Notes: generated by a model from the letters alone, not told the origin. Positions 8,725 to 17,425 are shown, counted from the first letter of the stretch. The stretch: 64,000 nucleotides of DNA from Bordetella parapertussis (GCA_945890495.1 CAMDCO010000002.1:48893-112892); one strand, 5' to 3'. Made by a program: numbers and translations.

Positions 8725-8848
8725 CGCAGACCGGAACGATTTGCCATACGGGAGGGACACCCGGCAGAACGCAACGGTTTGTTGTAGCACTCTCCTCTTT
8801 TGTGCAGTGTTTGGGAGGGGGTCGCAAGACCTCCTCCCCCTTTTTTTT
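8725..8848 (+). ncRNA. Sigma-54-driven structured leader or small RNA (candidate)
   Basis: From the predicted start near 8725 to the U-tract ending at 8848 there is about 124 nt without a credible reading frame. It holds three possible hairpins: CGGG/CCCG around 8749-8763, GCAC/GTGC around 8788-8805, and a strong intrinsic terminator at 8813-8848. This is either an attenuated 5' leader of the globin operon or a free small RNA. The call is an inference from promoter and terminator placement only. Confidence 0.45.
8813..8848 (+). terminator. Intrinsic terminator ahead of the globin gene
   Basis: An 11-bp stem (8813-8823 with 8828-8838, one G-U pair) is closed by a GCAA tetraloop and followed by CC and eight T residues (8841-8848). 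It lies between the sigma-54 promoter and the globin start at 8896, with no second promoter or clear ribosome site between. Confidence 0.8.
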
Positions 8849-8895
8849 GCCCGCTGCCATTGAACCCCCCGTCCAAACCCCCACTCTTCCTTACC

Positions 8896-9306
8896 ATGAC
8901 ACACGCGATCCAAAGCCACTACGACCGTCTTGGCGGCGAACCCATCATCCGCCGGCTCACCGAACGATTTTATGCCCACATGGATGAGCTACCTGAGACC
9001 TATGGCATCCGCAAACTTCATGCCGAAGACCTAGCCGACTCACAACAAAAACTGTTCGAGTTCCTCTCCGGTTGGACTGGTGGCCCGCAGCTCTTCGTCG
9101 AACGGCGCGGACAGCCGATGCTGCGCCGCCGCCACATGGGCTTCCCCATCGACAGCAGCGCCCGCGATCAATGGATGCTCTGCATGCGCCTAGCGCTTGA
9201 TGAGGTCGTCAGCGATGTATCGCTCCGCGAAGATCTCTACACCGCCCTCTTAAAGCTTGCAGATCACATGCGCAACCAGCATGATCCTGCCCAATCCCCC
9301 TCCTGA
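8896..9306 (+). CDS. Group II truncated haemoglobin
   Basis: The 136-residue protein shows the 2-on-2 globin pattern of group II (trHbO): the B-helix FYAHMDEL with Tyr, the proximal-His block RRGQPMLRRRHMGFPI, and the Trp of helix G in RDQWMLCM. It is expected to bind haem and to react with oxygen, nitric oxide or sulfide in the cytoplasm. The ATG at 8896 aligns with family starts but has no Shine-Dalgarno sequence, so expression probably depends on the unusual leader upstream. A rhodanese gene follows after 25 bp, suggesting a two-gene operon under the sigma-54 activator. Confidence 0.88.
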   Translation: MTHAIQSHYDRLGGEPIIRRLTERFYAHMDELPETYGIRKLHAEDLADSQQKLFEFLSGWTGGPQLFVERRGQPMLRRRHMGFPIDSSARDQWMLCMRLALDEVVSDVSLREDLYTALLKLADHMRNQHDPAQSPS

Positions 9307-9331
9307 TAGACCAACCCCGAAAGGAATCTCC

Positions 9332-9712
9332 ATGTCCGTAACCCCCATGCAACTCGTCGCCGAGGCCCGTGCCCAGGTTCAGGAAGTCGATCCCCAATCC
9401 GCCTGGGACAGCATGTCCGGCCCGGTTCAAGTGCTCGATGTACGCGAAGCCGGTGAATTCGAGGCCGGGCGCATCCCGGGCGCCGTCAATGTCCCGCGTG
9501 GCATTCTGGAATTCCGGATTGGCGAACTGCCGGATTTCGTCAACAAGGCCGCGCCCGTCCTGATCTATTGCCGAACCGGCGGACGCGCCGCCCTGGCCGC
9601 CGTGCAACTGTCCCGAATCGGCTACACCAACCTCAAATCAATCACCGGTGGCATCATGGGCTGGCAAGCGGCCAACCTGCCGGTCGAGACCGAGAAGACC
9701 GATTACTACTGA
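9332..9712 (+). CDS. Single-domain rhodanese
   Basis: The 126-residue protein has the rhodanese signature VLDVREAGEFEAGRIPGAVN and the active-site loop YCRTGGRA with a single catalytic cysteine. It has no signal peptide, so it acts on sulfane sulfur in the cytoplasm. The start at 9332 has AAAGGAA upstream. Co-location with the truncated haemoglobin, and opposite the Rieske/TrpD2 group, suggests a stress or sulfur-related role for this sigma-54 regulon. The sulfur donor and acceptor are unknown. Confidence 0.93.
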   Translation: MSVTPMQLVAEARAQVQEVDPQSAWDSMSGPVQVLDVREAGEFEAGRIPGAVNVPRGILEFRIGELPDFVNKAAPVLIYCRTGGRAALAAVQLSRIGYTNLKSITGGIMGWQAANLPVETEKTDYY

Positions 9713-9741
9713 TCAAATCGCCCCGCCAACAGGCGCGCCGC

Positions 9742-10293
9742 CTATTTCGCAGGCGGTGCCAGCCTGATTTCTGGCACGACGCGCGTATTTTCGCCGTCAA
9801 CGATGAACCAAAGCTCGCCCTCCTGCAGCGTACATTGCAACTGCATGCCCCGCGCCGCGAAGGCCGCCAGCGCACGAGAATCCTCCGCCGTCACATTGAT
9901 GATGGCGAGATTGTCCTGTTTCTGCAGCGCCGCCTTGTTCTGTTGCCACCACATGTCGGCAACGCGTCCGCCGTAGGTCACCACCACGACCTGCCGTGCT
10001 CGGCCGCAAGCGCGACGGATACGCTTCTCATCAGGCAGACCCACCTCGACCCAAAGATCAATGACGCCGGTCAGGTCCCTAGCCCACAGATCCGGTTCAT
10101 CGTCAGACGACAAACCCTTGCCGAAGCTCAATGCCTCACTCGCATACAAGGCGAAGGCGAGCACACGCACCATCATGCGCTCATCCGTTTCTGACGGATG
10201 ACGAGCAACCGTTAGTGTGTGATTCTGGTAGTAATTGCGATCGAGATCAGCGATCTGCAATTCCACCCTGAAAATTGTCGATTTGAGAGCCAT
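9742..10293 (-). CDS. yaeQ: YaeQ family protein
   Basis: The 183-residue product matches YaeQ along its length: start MALKSTIFRVELQIADLDRN, central HPSETDERMMVRVLAFALYA, and the DLWVEVGLPDEKRIRRACGRA block. YaeQ proteins have a PD-(D/E)XK nuclease-like fold; their cellular role is unclear. The length is normal for the family. It is transcribed towards the rhodanese gene and appears monocistronic. Confidence 0.93.
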   Translation of the reverse strand: MALKSTIFRVELQIADLDRNYYQNHTLTVARHPSETDERMMVRVLAFALYASEALSFGKGLSSDDEPDLWARDLTGVIDLWVEVGLPDEKRIRRACGRARQVVVVTYGGRVADMWWQQNKAALQKQDNLAIINVTAEDSRALAAFAARGMQLQCTLQEGELWFIVDGENTRVVPEIRLAPPAK

Positions 10294-10388
10294 AGTAGAG
10301 CCGTAGTGCGCGCCTGATGCGGCGGCGCATTATCCACGATCCCTGTCTGCGCCGCAGCTATAACGGCGCAGCCGCCCGGGGCAATCCG

Positions 10389-10523
10389 CTATTTATTGGC
10401 CGGAGTTTGGATGGGCGAATGTCCCTTGCCACCCCCAAACGGGGCCGCCGGCACGACCGTTTTGGTCTTGTCCTTCTTGGGTTTCTTCTGCTCGCGATTA
10501 CTGCGTATCTGACCTTTGGCCAT
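10389..10523 (-). CDS. 44-residue very basic protein
   Basis: The product begins MAKGQIRSNREQKKPKKDK and ends in a Gly/Pro-rich tail; it has no cysteine and no membrane segment. AAGGAG stands a proper distance before the ATG, which supports a real gene. Small Lys-rich proteins with the start MAKGQ.RSNRE..KPK recur in proteobacteria from memory, usually as hypothetical proteins; a nucleic acid- or ribosome-associated role would be a guess. It lies between yaeQ and tRNA-Ser on the same strand. Confidence 0.7.
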   Translation of the reverse strand: MAKGQIRSNREQKKPKKDKTKTVVPAAPFGGGKGHSPIQTPANK

Positions 10524-10585
10524 GGGATTCTCCTTTTAGAGGTAAGGATGTGAGGCGACCCCTCACACGCGATCCGTTCTGTGAC

Positions 10586-10675
10586 TGGCGGAAGCGGTGA
10601 GATTCGAACTCACGAAGGATTCTCATCCTCGCCGGTTTTCAAGACCGGTGCATTAAACCACTCTGCCACGCTTCC
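10586..10675 (-). tRNA. tRNA-Ser (anticodon UGA)
   Basis: The minus strand reads GGAAGCGTGGCAGAGTGG at the 5' end, anticodon TGA in the loop CTTGAAA, a long variable arm as expected for serine, the T-loop GTTCGAATC, and an encoded CCA. Acceptor ends GGAAGCG and CGCTTCC pair fully. Confidence 0.97.
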
Positions 10676-10731
10676 CTATCGTTCCTACAAACCAACACTC
10701 GCCGGTTTTAGCTCCGGCCGGGCTACGCCCT

Positions 10732-10749
10732 TAACCGGCAAGCCGGTTA
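10732..10749. repeat. Short palindrome downstream of pabB
   Basis: TAACCGGC, two bases, GCCGGTTA: an 18-bp perfect inverted repeat between pabB and tRNA-Ser, with further GCCGG motifs close by. It could act as a transcript-end hairpin, but no U-tract follows on the pabB strand. Confidence 0.4.
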
Positions 10750-10781
10750 GCCGGTGCGTATTGTAGCCGAAGCGGCCGCTC

Positions 10782-12164
10782 CTAATCCTGCGCGCAACGA
10801 CGCAACAACTCAAAAAAGGGCAGCGCCTTGGTCAGGCATTCCTGATACTCCGCCTCCCAGATGGAGTCGGAAACGATGCCACCGCCGGCCCAGAACACCA
10901 TGTGGTCGTCGTGCTGAACCGCCGTGCGGATGGCAATATTGCTGTCCATGTCACCGGCATCGCTGATCCATCCGAGGCTGCCGCAATAGACGCCGCGCCG
11001 ACAGTCTTCCAACTCAGCGATAATCTCCATGGCCCGCCGCTTGGGCGCACCGGTGATCGATCCACCCGGAAAAGCGGCCTCCAGCAAGTCTACCGCGTCA
11101 CGATCGGCGGTTAGCCGACCAGTCACCGTACTGACGAGGTGATGGACCCGGGCATAGCTTTCTGGCCTAAAGAGTTCGGGTACAGCCATGCTGCCCGGCA
11201 CGCAAACTCGGCCTAGATCATTGCGCAGCAGATCAACGATCATCAGGTTTTCGGCTCTATCCTTAGGCGACGCGGATAATTCCTCGCGTAACGCATTATC
11301 AATCAACGGATCGGGGTCACGCCGACGCGTACCTTTGATCGGCCGGGTCGTCACATCGCCGTCCTTAATGGCTAAGAATTGCTCCGGCGAGGTGGACAGC
11401 ACAGCCCCGCCGGGATAGCGCATGAAGGCGCCGTAGGGCGCCGGGTTGATCTGCCGCAAGTGCTGATAGGCCAGCCAGGCATCGCCCTCAACCGGGACGG
11501 AAAGGCGTTGCGCAATATTGACTTGGTAACAATCGCCGGCGGCGATGTAGGCCTGCACCTGTTCCAGCGCGAGGCGATAGGTGTCCATCGTAAATCGGGC
11601 GGAAACGGGCCCCGTGATCCGAAAGGGGGTATACCCCGGAGCCGGCTGCACCGTCCCATACAGGCGTTCCGCCCATTGCTGCGCAAGGGATTGAGGGTCG
11701 GCCAGATACGCCGCCGTGACCAAGGTCGTGGATCGCATCTGATGGTCGACGATCAGCGCCCAGTCATAAAGGCCGACCGCCATCTCCGGCAGCGCATCGC
11801 TCCCCACCGCAACCGGTTGGCGATCGATTTGAGCCGCCAGATCGTAAGCCCAATAGCCCATCGCACCGCCCGCAAAAGGGATGCCGGGCAACGCCGAACC
11901 GGAACGCTGAGCCAGTTGTTCCCGTAGCAGTTGCAAGGGGTTTTCGTTACGCTCGCTAACCCCGCGTGAATCGGTGATGCGGGTACGCCCCGCCTGGGTC
12001 AGCAGGGTCGTGGAGGGGGCCGCGCTGAGGATGTCATAGCGGCCGAGGCAATGGCCATCGTGCGCACCACTATCCAGCCAGATGGCCCACGGCTCATCGG
12101 CTATTGCCGCGAAAAGAACACGGGTATCGCCTTGATAAGGGAGCGGCAACGCACGCAGGGACAT
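10782..12164 (-). CDS. pabB: Aminodeoxychorismate synthase component I
   Basis: The 460-residue chorismate-binding enzyme forms 4-amino-4-deoxychorismate for folate synthesis, using ammonia from a glutaminase partner. The PIKGTRRRDPDP motif is of the PabB kind; TrpE proteins have Ala instead of Lys there. Other family blocks are visible: NLMIVDLLRNDLGRVC, FPGGSITGAPKRRAMEII and FWAGGGIVSDSIWEAEYQE. The N-terminal region is the degenerate TrpE/PabB half. No pabA is visible in this window. The gene is flanked by tRNA genes on the same strand. Confidence 0.93.
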   Translation of the reverse strand: MSLRALPLPYQGDTRVLFAAIADEPWAIWLDSGAHDGHCLGRYDILSAAPSTTLLTQAGRTRITDSRGVSERNENPLQLLREQLAQRSGSALPGIPFAGGAMGYWAYDLAAQIDRQPVAVGSDALPEMAVGLYDWALIVDHQMRSTTLVTAAYLADPQSLAQQWAERLYGTVQPAPGYTPFRITGPVSARFTMDTYRLALEQVQAYIAAGDCYQVNIAQRLSVPVEGDAWLAYQHLRQINPAPYGAFMRYPGGAVLSTSPEQFLAIKDGDVTTRPIKGTRRRDPDPLIDNALREELSASPKDRAENLMIVDLLRNDLGRVCVPGSMAVPELFRPESYARVHHLVSTVTGRLTADRDAVDLLEAAFPGGSITGAPKRRAMEIIAELEDCRRGVYCGSLGWISDAGDMDSNIAIRTAVQHDDHMVFWAGGGIVSDSIWEAEYQECLTKALPFFELLRRCAQD

Positions 12165-12172
12165 GATGAATT

Positions 12173-12248
12173 TGGTGCCGACAACAGGAATCGAACCCGT
12201 GACCTACTGATTACAAATCAGTTGCTCTACCAACTGAGCTATGTCGGC
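12173..12248 (-). tRNA. tRNA-Thr (anticodon UGU)
   Basis: The minus strand reads GCCGACATAGCTCAGTTGG at the 5' end, anticodon stem-loop CTGATTTGTAATCAG with anticodon TGT, T-loop GTTCGATTC, and an encoded CCA end. All four stems pair well. Confidence 0.97.
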
Positions 12249-12297
12249 GAATGGTGTATTGGAAAATACCGGGGTGATTATAACGAAAGGTCCGAGA

Positions 12298-12735
12298 CTA
12301 TTTGACGATGTGCAGGGACGGTTTGCCTCGGGACGGCTTTACCGCTTCACCCTGCGCCGGGTTCGAAACAGGTGCAGAATCCAACACGCCGTCCTGATCA
12401 TTGTCGGCATCGCTCCCCATCGCGTCCGGAACCGCAAAACTCATGCCTTCGCCGGTCTCACGGGCATAGATGGCCAAGACATTGGCGACCGGGGCCTCCA
12501 CGCGCTGGGCCACGCCGCCAAAACGGGCGCTGAAGCTGAGCCAGTCGTCGGTGATATCGAGACCCTGCACAGACTCCGGATGCACATTCAGGGTGATTTC
12601 GCCGTTGCGGGCATAGCCCGGCGGAATCTGCGCCTGAGCGTCCGCGCGGAGGGTGAGATACGGGGTGTAGCCCGCGTTAACGCACCATTCGTAAAGGGCG
12701 CGCAACAAATAGGGCTGTTGAGAAAGCACCGGCAC
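12298..12735 (-). CDS. sspB: ClpXP specificity-enhancing factor SspB
   Basis: The 145-residue protein starts at a GTG (MPVLSQQPYLLRALYEWCVN). Its first 110 residues match the SspB adaptor core that grips ssrA-tagged peptides. A flexible acidic/polar linker then leads to the C-terminal KPSLHIVK, which matches the ClpX-docking tail (consensus ending LxVVK). It delivers tagged proteins to ClpXP. It follows sspA by 8 bp, the usual arrangement. Confidence 0.95.
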   Translation of the reverse strand: MPVLSQQPYLLRALYEWCVNAGYTPYLTLRADAQAQIPPGYARNGEITLNVHPESVQGLDITDDWLSFSARFGGVAQRVEAPVANVLAIYARETGEGMSFAVPDAMGSDADNDQDGVLDSAPVSNPAQGEAVKPSRGKPSLHIVK

Positions 12736-12743
12736 CGGAGGCC

Positions 12744-13343
12744 TTATTTGCGCATCGATTTTTCGACCGGGGTCAAGGCATCGACGAAGGTCGGGCGAGC
12801 AAACAGCATCTCGGCATATTTAAGGATGGGAGCGGCCTGACGCGGCAACTGGATGCCGTAATGCCCCAGACGCCACAGGAGCGGGGTCATCGCCACATCC
12901 ACCATGGTGTAGTCATCGCCCATCATGTAGCGGTTACGGGCAAATAACGGGGCGATCTGGGCCAGGTTGTCGCGTATCTGCGTACGGGTCTTGTCCATCT
13001 GTTTGTTGTCCGGATTAGACAATTCCCGCACCTGCGAAAACAGGTCCTTTTCGAGGTTATGCAACATCAACCGGGCGCGGGCACGCATCGCCGGATCGGC
13101 TGGCATCAACTGGGGATGCGGAAAACGCTCGTCAATATACTCATTGATGATGTTCGACTCATACAGGATGAGATCGCGTTCCACCAGAATAGGGAGGTGG
13201 CCATACGGGTTGAGCGAGGCGACCTCCTCTTGACGATCGAAGTCATCAATGTGCTTGATGTCGAAGTCCATGCCCTTTTCAAACAAGACAATGCGACAAC
13301 GGTGGCTAAATAAGCACGCGGTGCCCGAGTAGAGAGTCATCAT
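12744..13343 (-). CDS. sspA: Stringent starvation protein A (GST-fold RNAP-associated)
   Basis: The 199-residue protein has a glutaredoxin-like N-terminal domain (TLYSGTACLFSHRCRIVLFE) and a GST helical C-terminal domain with ESNIINEYIDERFPHPQLMP. SspA lacks glutathione transferase activity and binds RNA polymerase in other proteobacteria. It lies between petC and sspB on the same strand, the conserved petABC-sspAB order, with small gaps suggesting one transcript. Confidence 0.95.
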   Translation of the reverse strand: MMTLYSGTACLFSHRCRIVLFEKGMDFDIKHIDDFDRQEEVASLNPYGHLPILVERDLILYESNIINEYIDERFPHPQLMPADPAMRARARLMLHNLEKDLFSQVRELSNPDNKQMDKTRTQIRDNLAQIAPLFARNRYMMGDDYTMVDVAMTPLLWRLGHYGIQLPRQAAPILKYAEMLFARPTFVDALTPVEKSMRK

Positions 13344-13361
13344 ACAAAACAGCCTTTACGA

Positions 13362-14144
13362 TCAGTGGATATCTTTCCAGTAAGCCTTTTTCAGGTAGAA
13401 CGCGATGATAAGGAAAATACCCAAAAATAGCAGTACAAAAACACCTATCCGACTACGCGTAGGTGCCGCAGGCTCCCCCATCCAGGTCAAATAATTGACC
13501 AGATCACCCACCATGAGATCGTACTCAGCCGAGGACAAACGACCCGGTTTGTTCAACTCAAGGCGATCAATAACGCTGTGCGTCTTGCCGTCTTCACCCA
13601 GCTCGGCGCGCATGACGGCCACCTGATGACCCTGTAGACCGGCCAACACATGCGGCATGCCGACCTTGTCGAAGACGGTGTTGTTCCAGCCTGTCGCCCG
13701 CGTATCGTCGCGGTAGAAGCCACGCAGATAGGTATAGATCCAATCCGCGCCCCGCGAACGGGAAATCACCGACAGGTCCGGCGGCGGTGCGCCAAACCAT
13801 TCCTTGGCATCTGACGGGCGCATAGCGGCCGTCATGGTGCTGCCCACCTTATCGCTGGTGAAGAGCAGGTTCTCCTTGATCTGCGCCTCGGTGAGGCCGA
13901 TGTCGGTCATGCGCACAAAACGCATATAGCCCGCCGAGTGGCAAGACAGGCAGTAATTGGTAAAGGTACGGGCGCCGCGTTGCAGGGACTCGTGATCATC
14001 GATATTGACCGGTGCGCGATCCAGATGGACAGCAGTCGAGGCCTGGGCCTGCAGCGGGGTACACAGCGGCGCGGCCAACAGGGCAAGGGCAAAGATCTTG
14101 CGGAGGCGCGCGGGGGCGAGGGTCATAAAGTTCATGTTCGTCAT
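13362..14144 (-). CDS. petC: Cytochrome c1 of the bc1 complex
   Basis: The 260-residue protein has an N-terminal signal peptide ending near LQAQA, the haem-binding motif CLSCHS (about residue 60), and a C-terminal membrane anchor (IGVFVLLFLGIFLIIAFYL) followed by a basic cytoplasmic tail. It carries electrons from the Rieske centre to soluble c-type cytochromes in the periplasm. It is third in the petABC operon, 8 bp after petB. In a sulfur oxidiser this complex takes electrons from the quinone pool fed by sulfide and sulfur oxidation. Confidence 0.96.
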   Translation of the reverse strand: MTNMNFMTLAPARLRKIFALALLAAPLCTPLQAQASTAVHLDRAPVNIDDHESLQRGARTFTNYCLSCHSAGYMRFVRMTDIGLTEAQIKENLLFTSDKVGSTMTAAMRPSDAKEWFGAPPPDLSVISRSRGADWIYTYLRGFYRDDTRATGWNNTVFDKVGMPHVLAGLQGHQVAVMRAELGEDGKTHSVIDRLELNKPGRLSSAEYDLMVGDLVNYLTWMGEPAAPTRSRIGVFVLLFLGIFLIIAFYLKKAYWKDIH

Positions 14145-14152
14145 CCTCGTCT

Positions 14153-15379
14153 TCAGGAGGTCACACGATCCGGCTCGGCGCGGTACGAATCATATTTCGT
14201 GTACCACGGCATCAGCAGGAAAAAGGCAAAGTAGATCACCGACAGGACACGGGCGATCCAGGTATACAGGGTGGTCGCAGGCAAAATTCCGAGCACCCCA
14301 AGACCGATGAAGGCAAGAACAAAGACCCCTAGGGCGATCTTATATTTCGGACCCCGGTAACGGATCGACTTGACCGGCGAGCGGTCCAACCAGGGCAGGA
14401 GGAAGAAGATCACCACGGCCACGCCCATGGCTACGACGCCGGGGAACTGCGATCCAAAGATAGGCGGCACCGCACGCAGGATGGCGTAGTAGGGGGTGAA
14501 GTACCAAACCGGGGCAATATGCTCCGGGGTCTTCATCGGATCGGCCGGGATAAAGTTGTTGGCCTCGATGAAATAGCCGCCCATCTCGGGTGCGAAGAAC
14601 AGGATGGCCGAGAACACAATCAGGAACACCACCACACCGAGGATGTCCTTCACCGTGTAATACGGATGGAAAGGAATGCCATCCAACGGCAGATGCGTCA
14701 CGGGATCCTTGTTCTTCTTGATCTCGACGCCGTCCGGGTTGTTAGAACCGACCTCGTGCAGGGCCACCAAGTGGGCCGCCACCAGACCGACCAACACCAG
14801 CGGCAGGGCGATAACATGGAAGGCGAAGAAACGGTTCAGCGTCGCATCACCCACCACAAAGTCGCCCCGGAGCAGGGTGGAAATATCCTCGCCAATAAAG
14901 GGGATGGCAGAGAACAGATTGATAATGACCTGAGCGCCCCAGTAGGACATCTGACCCCACGGCAGCAAGTAACCCATGAAGGCCTCAGCCATCAGCATCA
15001 GGAAGATCAGCATGCCGAAGATCCAGATCAGTTCACGCGGCTTGCGATACGAACCGTAGAGCAGGCCACGCATCATGTGCAGATAGACCACGATGAAGAA
15101 CATCGAGGCACCGGTGGAGTGCATGTAACGGATCAGCCAACCGAGCGGCACATCACGCATGATGTACTCGACGGAGGCAAAGGCATACGCCGCATCCGGC
15201 TTGTAATGCATGGTCAGGAAGATTCCGGTGACGATCTGCAGCGCCAGCACCATCAGGGCCAGGGAACCGAAGTAGTACCAAAAGTTAAAGTTCTTGGGCG
15301 CGAAGTACTCGGACAAGTGCGCCTTGTAACTCGCCGTCAGCGGAAACCGCGCGTCGATCCAGTTGAGCAGGTTTTGCAT
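14153..15379 (-). CDS. petB: Cytochrome b of the bc1 complex
   Basis: The 408-residue polytopic protein has the two haem-ligating helices (LMVLALQIVTGIFLTMHYKP; ALPLVLVGLVAAHLVALHEV) and the Qo-site PEWY-type motif reading PVWYFTPYYAILR. The C-terminal helices belong to subunit IV, giving the full-length undivided form. It catalyses quinol oxidation and proton translocation. It sits between petA and petC. Confidence 0.97.
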   Translation of the reverse strand: MQNLLNWIDARFPLTASYKAHLSEYFAPKNFNFWYYFGSLALMVLALQIVTGIFLTMHYKPDAAYAFASVEYIMRDVPLGWLIRYMHSTGASMFFIVVYLHMMRGLLYGSYRKPRELIWIFGMLIFLMLMAEAFMGYLLPWGQMSYWGAQVIINLFSAIPFIGEDISTLLRGDFVVGDATLNRFFAFHVIALPLVLVGLVAAHLVALHEVGSNNPDGVEIKKNKDPVTHLPLDGIPFHPYYTVKDILGVVVFLIVFSAILFFAPEMGGYFIEANNFIPADPMKTPEHIAPVWYFTPYYAILRAVPPIFGSQFPGVVAMGVAVVIFFLLPWLDRSPVKSIRYRGPKYKIALGVFVLAFIGLGVLGILPATTLYTWIARVLSVIYFAFFLLMPWYTKYDSYRAEPDRVTS

Positions 15380-15438
15380 CCTGATGCTCTCCTATTAATT
15401 GCAGTAGTGTTGTTATCGTTGTGACCGTGGCCTTGAGA

Positions 15439-16029
15439 TCAGGCCTTGGCATCCTCACCGATCAAGATCCGCGCATCGGAGACATAATAATGCGGCGGGA
15501 TGACCAGGTTGGTGGGCGCCGGTGAACCATTGAAGACGCGAGCGGCAAGGTCAAAGCGGGAGCCGTGGCAGGGACAGAAGAAGCCGCCCGGCCAGTCCGC
15601 ACCCAGATCCGCCGGAGCGATCTCCTTGCGGAAGGTGGGAGAGCAGCCCAGATGGGTACAAATCCCCACAGCCACCAGATACTGCGGCTTGATCGAGCGC
15701 CCCGGGTTTTTGGCATAGTCCGGTTGCTGCGTTTGTTCGCTCGCCGCATCGACCAGACGGTCATCGTGTTTGGCCAGTTCAGCCAGCATTTCCGGGGTAC
15801 GGTTCACGATCCAGACCGGCTTTCCACGCCATTCAACCGTCAGCATCATGCCCGGCTCAACCTGGGACAGATCGACCTCAACCGGCGCACCCGCCGCCAA
15901 GGCCCGCGCCGAAGGCATCATGCTGGCGACAAAAGGAATTGCTACGCCCGCAGCGGCAATACCACCCACCGCGCTGCTCATGGCCACCAAAAAACGGCGT
16001 TTTGACGGATCTACAGCCACCTCGCTCAT
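15439..16029 (-). CDS. petA: Rieske iron-sulfur subunit of the bc1 complex
   Basis: The 196-residue protein has a twin-arginine-like N-terminus ([14 protein letters not shown]) with one membrane helix, then the Rieske domain with CTHLGCSP and [12 protein letters not shown] at 16029 is preferred; a GTG two codons upstream is possible. It is the first gene of petABC. The AT-rich 16036-16110 segment upstream probably holds the operon promoter, but no clear -35/-10 pair could be fixed. Confidence 0.96.
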   Translation of the reverse strand: MSEVAVDPSKRRFLVAMSSAVGGIAAAGVAIPFVASMMPSARALAAGAPVEVDLSQVEPGMMLTVEWRGKPVWIVNRTPEMLAELAKHDDRLVDAASEQTQQPDYAKNPGRSIKPQYLVAVGICTHLGCSPTFRKEIAPADLGADWPGGFFCPCHGSRFDLAARVFNGSPAPTNLVIPPHYYVSDARILIGEDAKA

Positions 16030-16231
16030 ACTCACCCCAATGCAGTCTATGCAATTAAATATAGTAAAAGTAATTTTTTATACCTGTCGCCTTACCGACA
16101 GACCGGGTCACCATCGGACCTGAAACCCGAAAAACGCGCCATTCTACTGCAAAATTCGGTGCACTTAAAGAAGCCCGCCCATGGCCCAAATAACCCATTG
16201 GCCGACCCTCGTGGCTATAATCGCCCACATC

Positions 16232-17362
16232 ATGCTGCACCCCACCTACCGTTCCGCCTGGCTGACCTTCGCGCAGACCTGTGCTGTGGTGGTTCTCGTC
16301 CTGGCTGCGGCGCTGGCCGTTGATCGCTTCTGGCCCGGGCTTTTACCTGCACCGGCCCATACGATCCCTAATACGCCCGCCCATACGCCGCCCTCCTCCC
16401 CTGCCCTAACCCATACCGGGTACGCGCAAGCCGCAGAGCGGGCCATGCCCGCCATCGTTAGCCTGCACACCTCCCAGAACGGCCCCCGCACGCAGCCCTC
16501 GGGAATGGGCGGGCTCGGTTCCGGTGTCATCCTGAGCCCCAATGGTTACATCCTCACCAACTACCATGTCATCGAGGCCGCCGATGCCATCCGCGTTGCG
16601 CTGGCCGATGGCCGCAGCTTCCCCGCCCGCCTGGTCGGCAGTGACCCGGACACCGATCTCGCTGTCCTGCGTGTCAACGCCAACAACCTGCCCGCCATCG
16701 ACTTTGCCCCGGAAGACAGCCTCCGGGTCGGCGACATCGTCCTTGCCATCGGCAATCCTTTCAACATCGGTCAGACCGTCACCCTCGGTATCGTCTCGGC
16801 CCTGCAACGCAAGCACCTCGGCCTCACCACCTACGAGAATTTTATCCAGACCGACGCCGCCATCAATCCGGGCAACTCGGGAGGCGCTCTCGTCGACACG
16901 ACCGGCCGCTTGGTCGGCATCAACTCGGCCATTTTCTCGCGCAGTGGCGGCAATCAGGGTATCGGTTTTGCTGTGCCGGTCTCCATGGCGCGCCAGGTGA
17001 TGGAGGCGATCATCACCCAGGGCGAAGTCACACGGGGCTGGATCGGTGTGGAGATCGGCGACCTCACCCCGGAAGCGGCCGACACCCTGGGCATCAAGGA
17101 AACCAGCGGCGCCATTATCACGGGCGTCTTGCGCAACGGCCCCGCCGAGCGGGCGGGCCTGCTGCCGGGCGACCTGGTGCTCAGCGTCAATCAACAGGGC
17201 ATCCACAATGCCGAGCACCTTATGACCCAGATCTCCATCCTGAAACCCGGCCGGCCGGCCACGATTCAGGTTTTCCGTTCGCAGGGCCGTCTTCAACTGA
17301 TCTTGCGCGTGGAGAAGCGTCCGCGTCCCGCCCCCCCGACGGAAGGTGGCGAAGCCCGCTAA
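16232..17362 (+). CDS. DegS/AlgW-type periplasmic serine protease
   Basis: The product is about 376 residues: an N-terminal membrane anchor (TCAVVVLVLAAALAVDRFW), a trypsin-like S1C domain with His in TNYHVIEAAD, Asp in DTDLAVLRV and Ser in NPGNSGGAL, and a single C-terminal PDZ domain (GAIITGVLRNGPAERAGLLPG). One PDZ domain and a membrane anchor indicate the DegS/AlgW class, which senses misfolded outer-membrane proteins and cleaves an anti-sigma factor. A TATAAT-like box lies just upstream of this ATG; an in-frame ATG at 16181 is an alternative start. It is divergent from petA, a common arrangement. Confidence 0.9.
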   Translation: MLHPTYRSAWLTFAQTCAVVVLVLAAALAVDRFWPGLLPAPAHTIPNTPAHTPPSSPALTHTGYAQAAERAMPAIVSLHTSQNGPRTQPSGMGGLGSGVILSPNGYILTNYHVIEAADAIRVALADGRSFPARLVGSDPDTDLAVLRVNANNLPAIDFAPEDSLRVGDIVLAIGNPFNIGQTVTLGIVSALQRKHLGLTTYENFIQTDAAINPGNSGGALVDTTGRLVGINSAIFSRSGGNQGIGFAVPVSMARQVMEAIITQGEVTRGWIGVEIGDLTPEAADTLGIKETSGAIITGVLRNGPAERAGLLPGDLVLSVNQQGIHNAEHLMTQISILKPGRPATIQVFRSQGRLQLILRVEKRPRPAPPTEGGEAR

Positions 17363-17390
17363 GAATTCCAATTTCAGAACTCAGAAATCC

Positions 17391-17417
17391 TATAATGAAG
17401 GCCGTTTTCCGGGAGGT
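17391..17417 (+). promoter_or_regulatory. -10 box and ribosome site of glgA
   Basis: TATAAT at 17391-17396 and GGGAGGT at 17411-17417, 9 bp before the glgA ATG. No convincing -35 box is visible. The leader would be only about 20 nt. Confidence 0.45.
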
Positions 17418-17425
17418 TTACTGTT

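Noticed and set aside
8800..8895. Upstream in-frame start for the globin
   Set aside because: It would translate the intrinsic terminator and give a Pro/Cys-rich extension not seen in globins.
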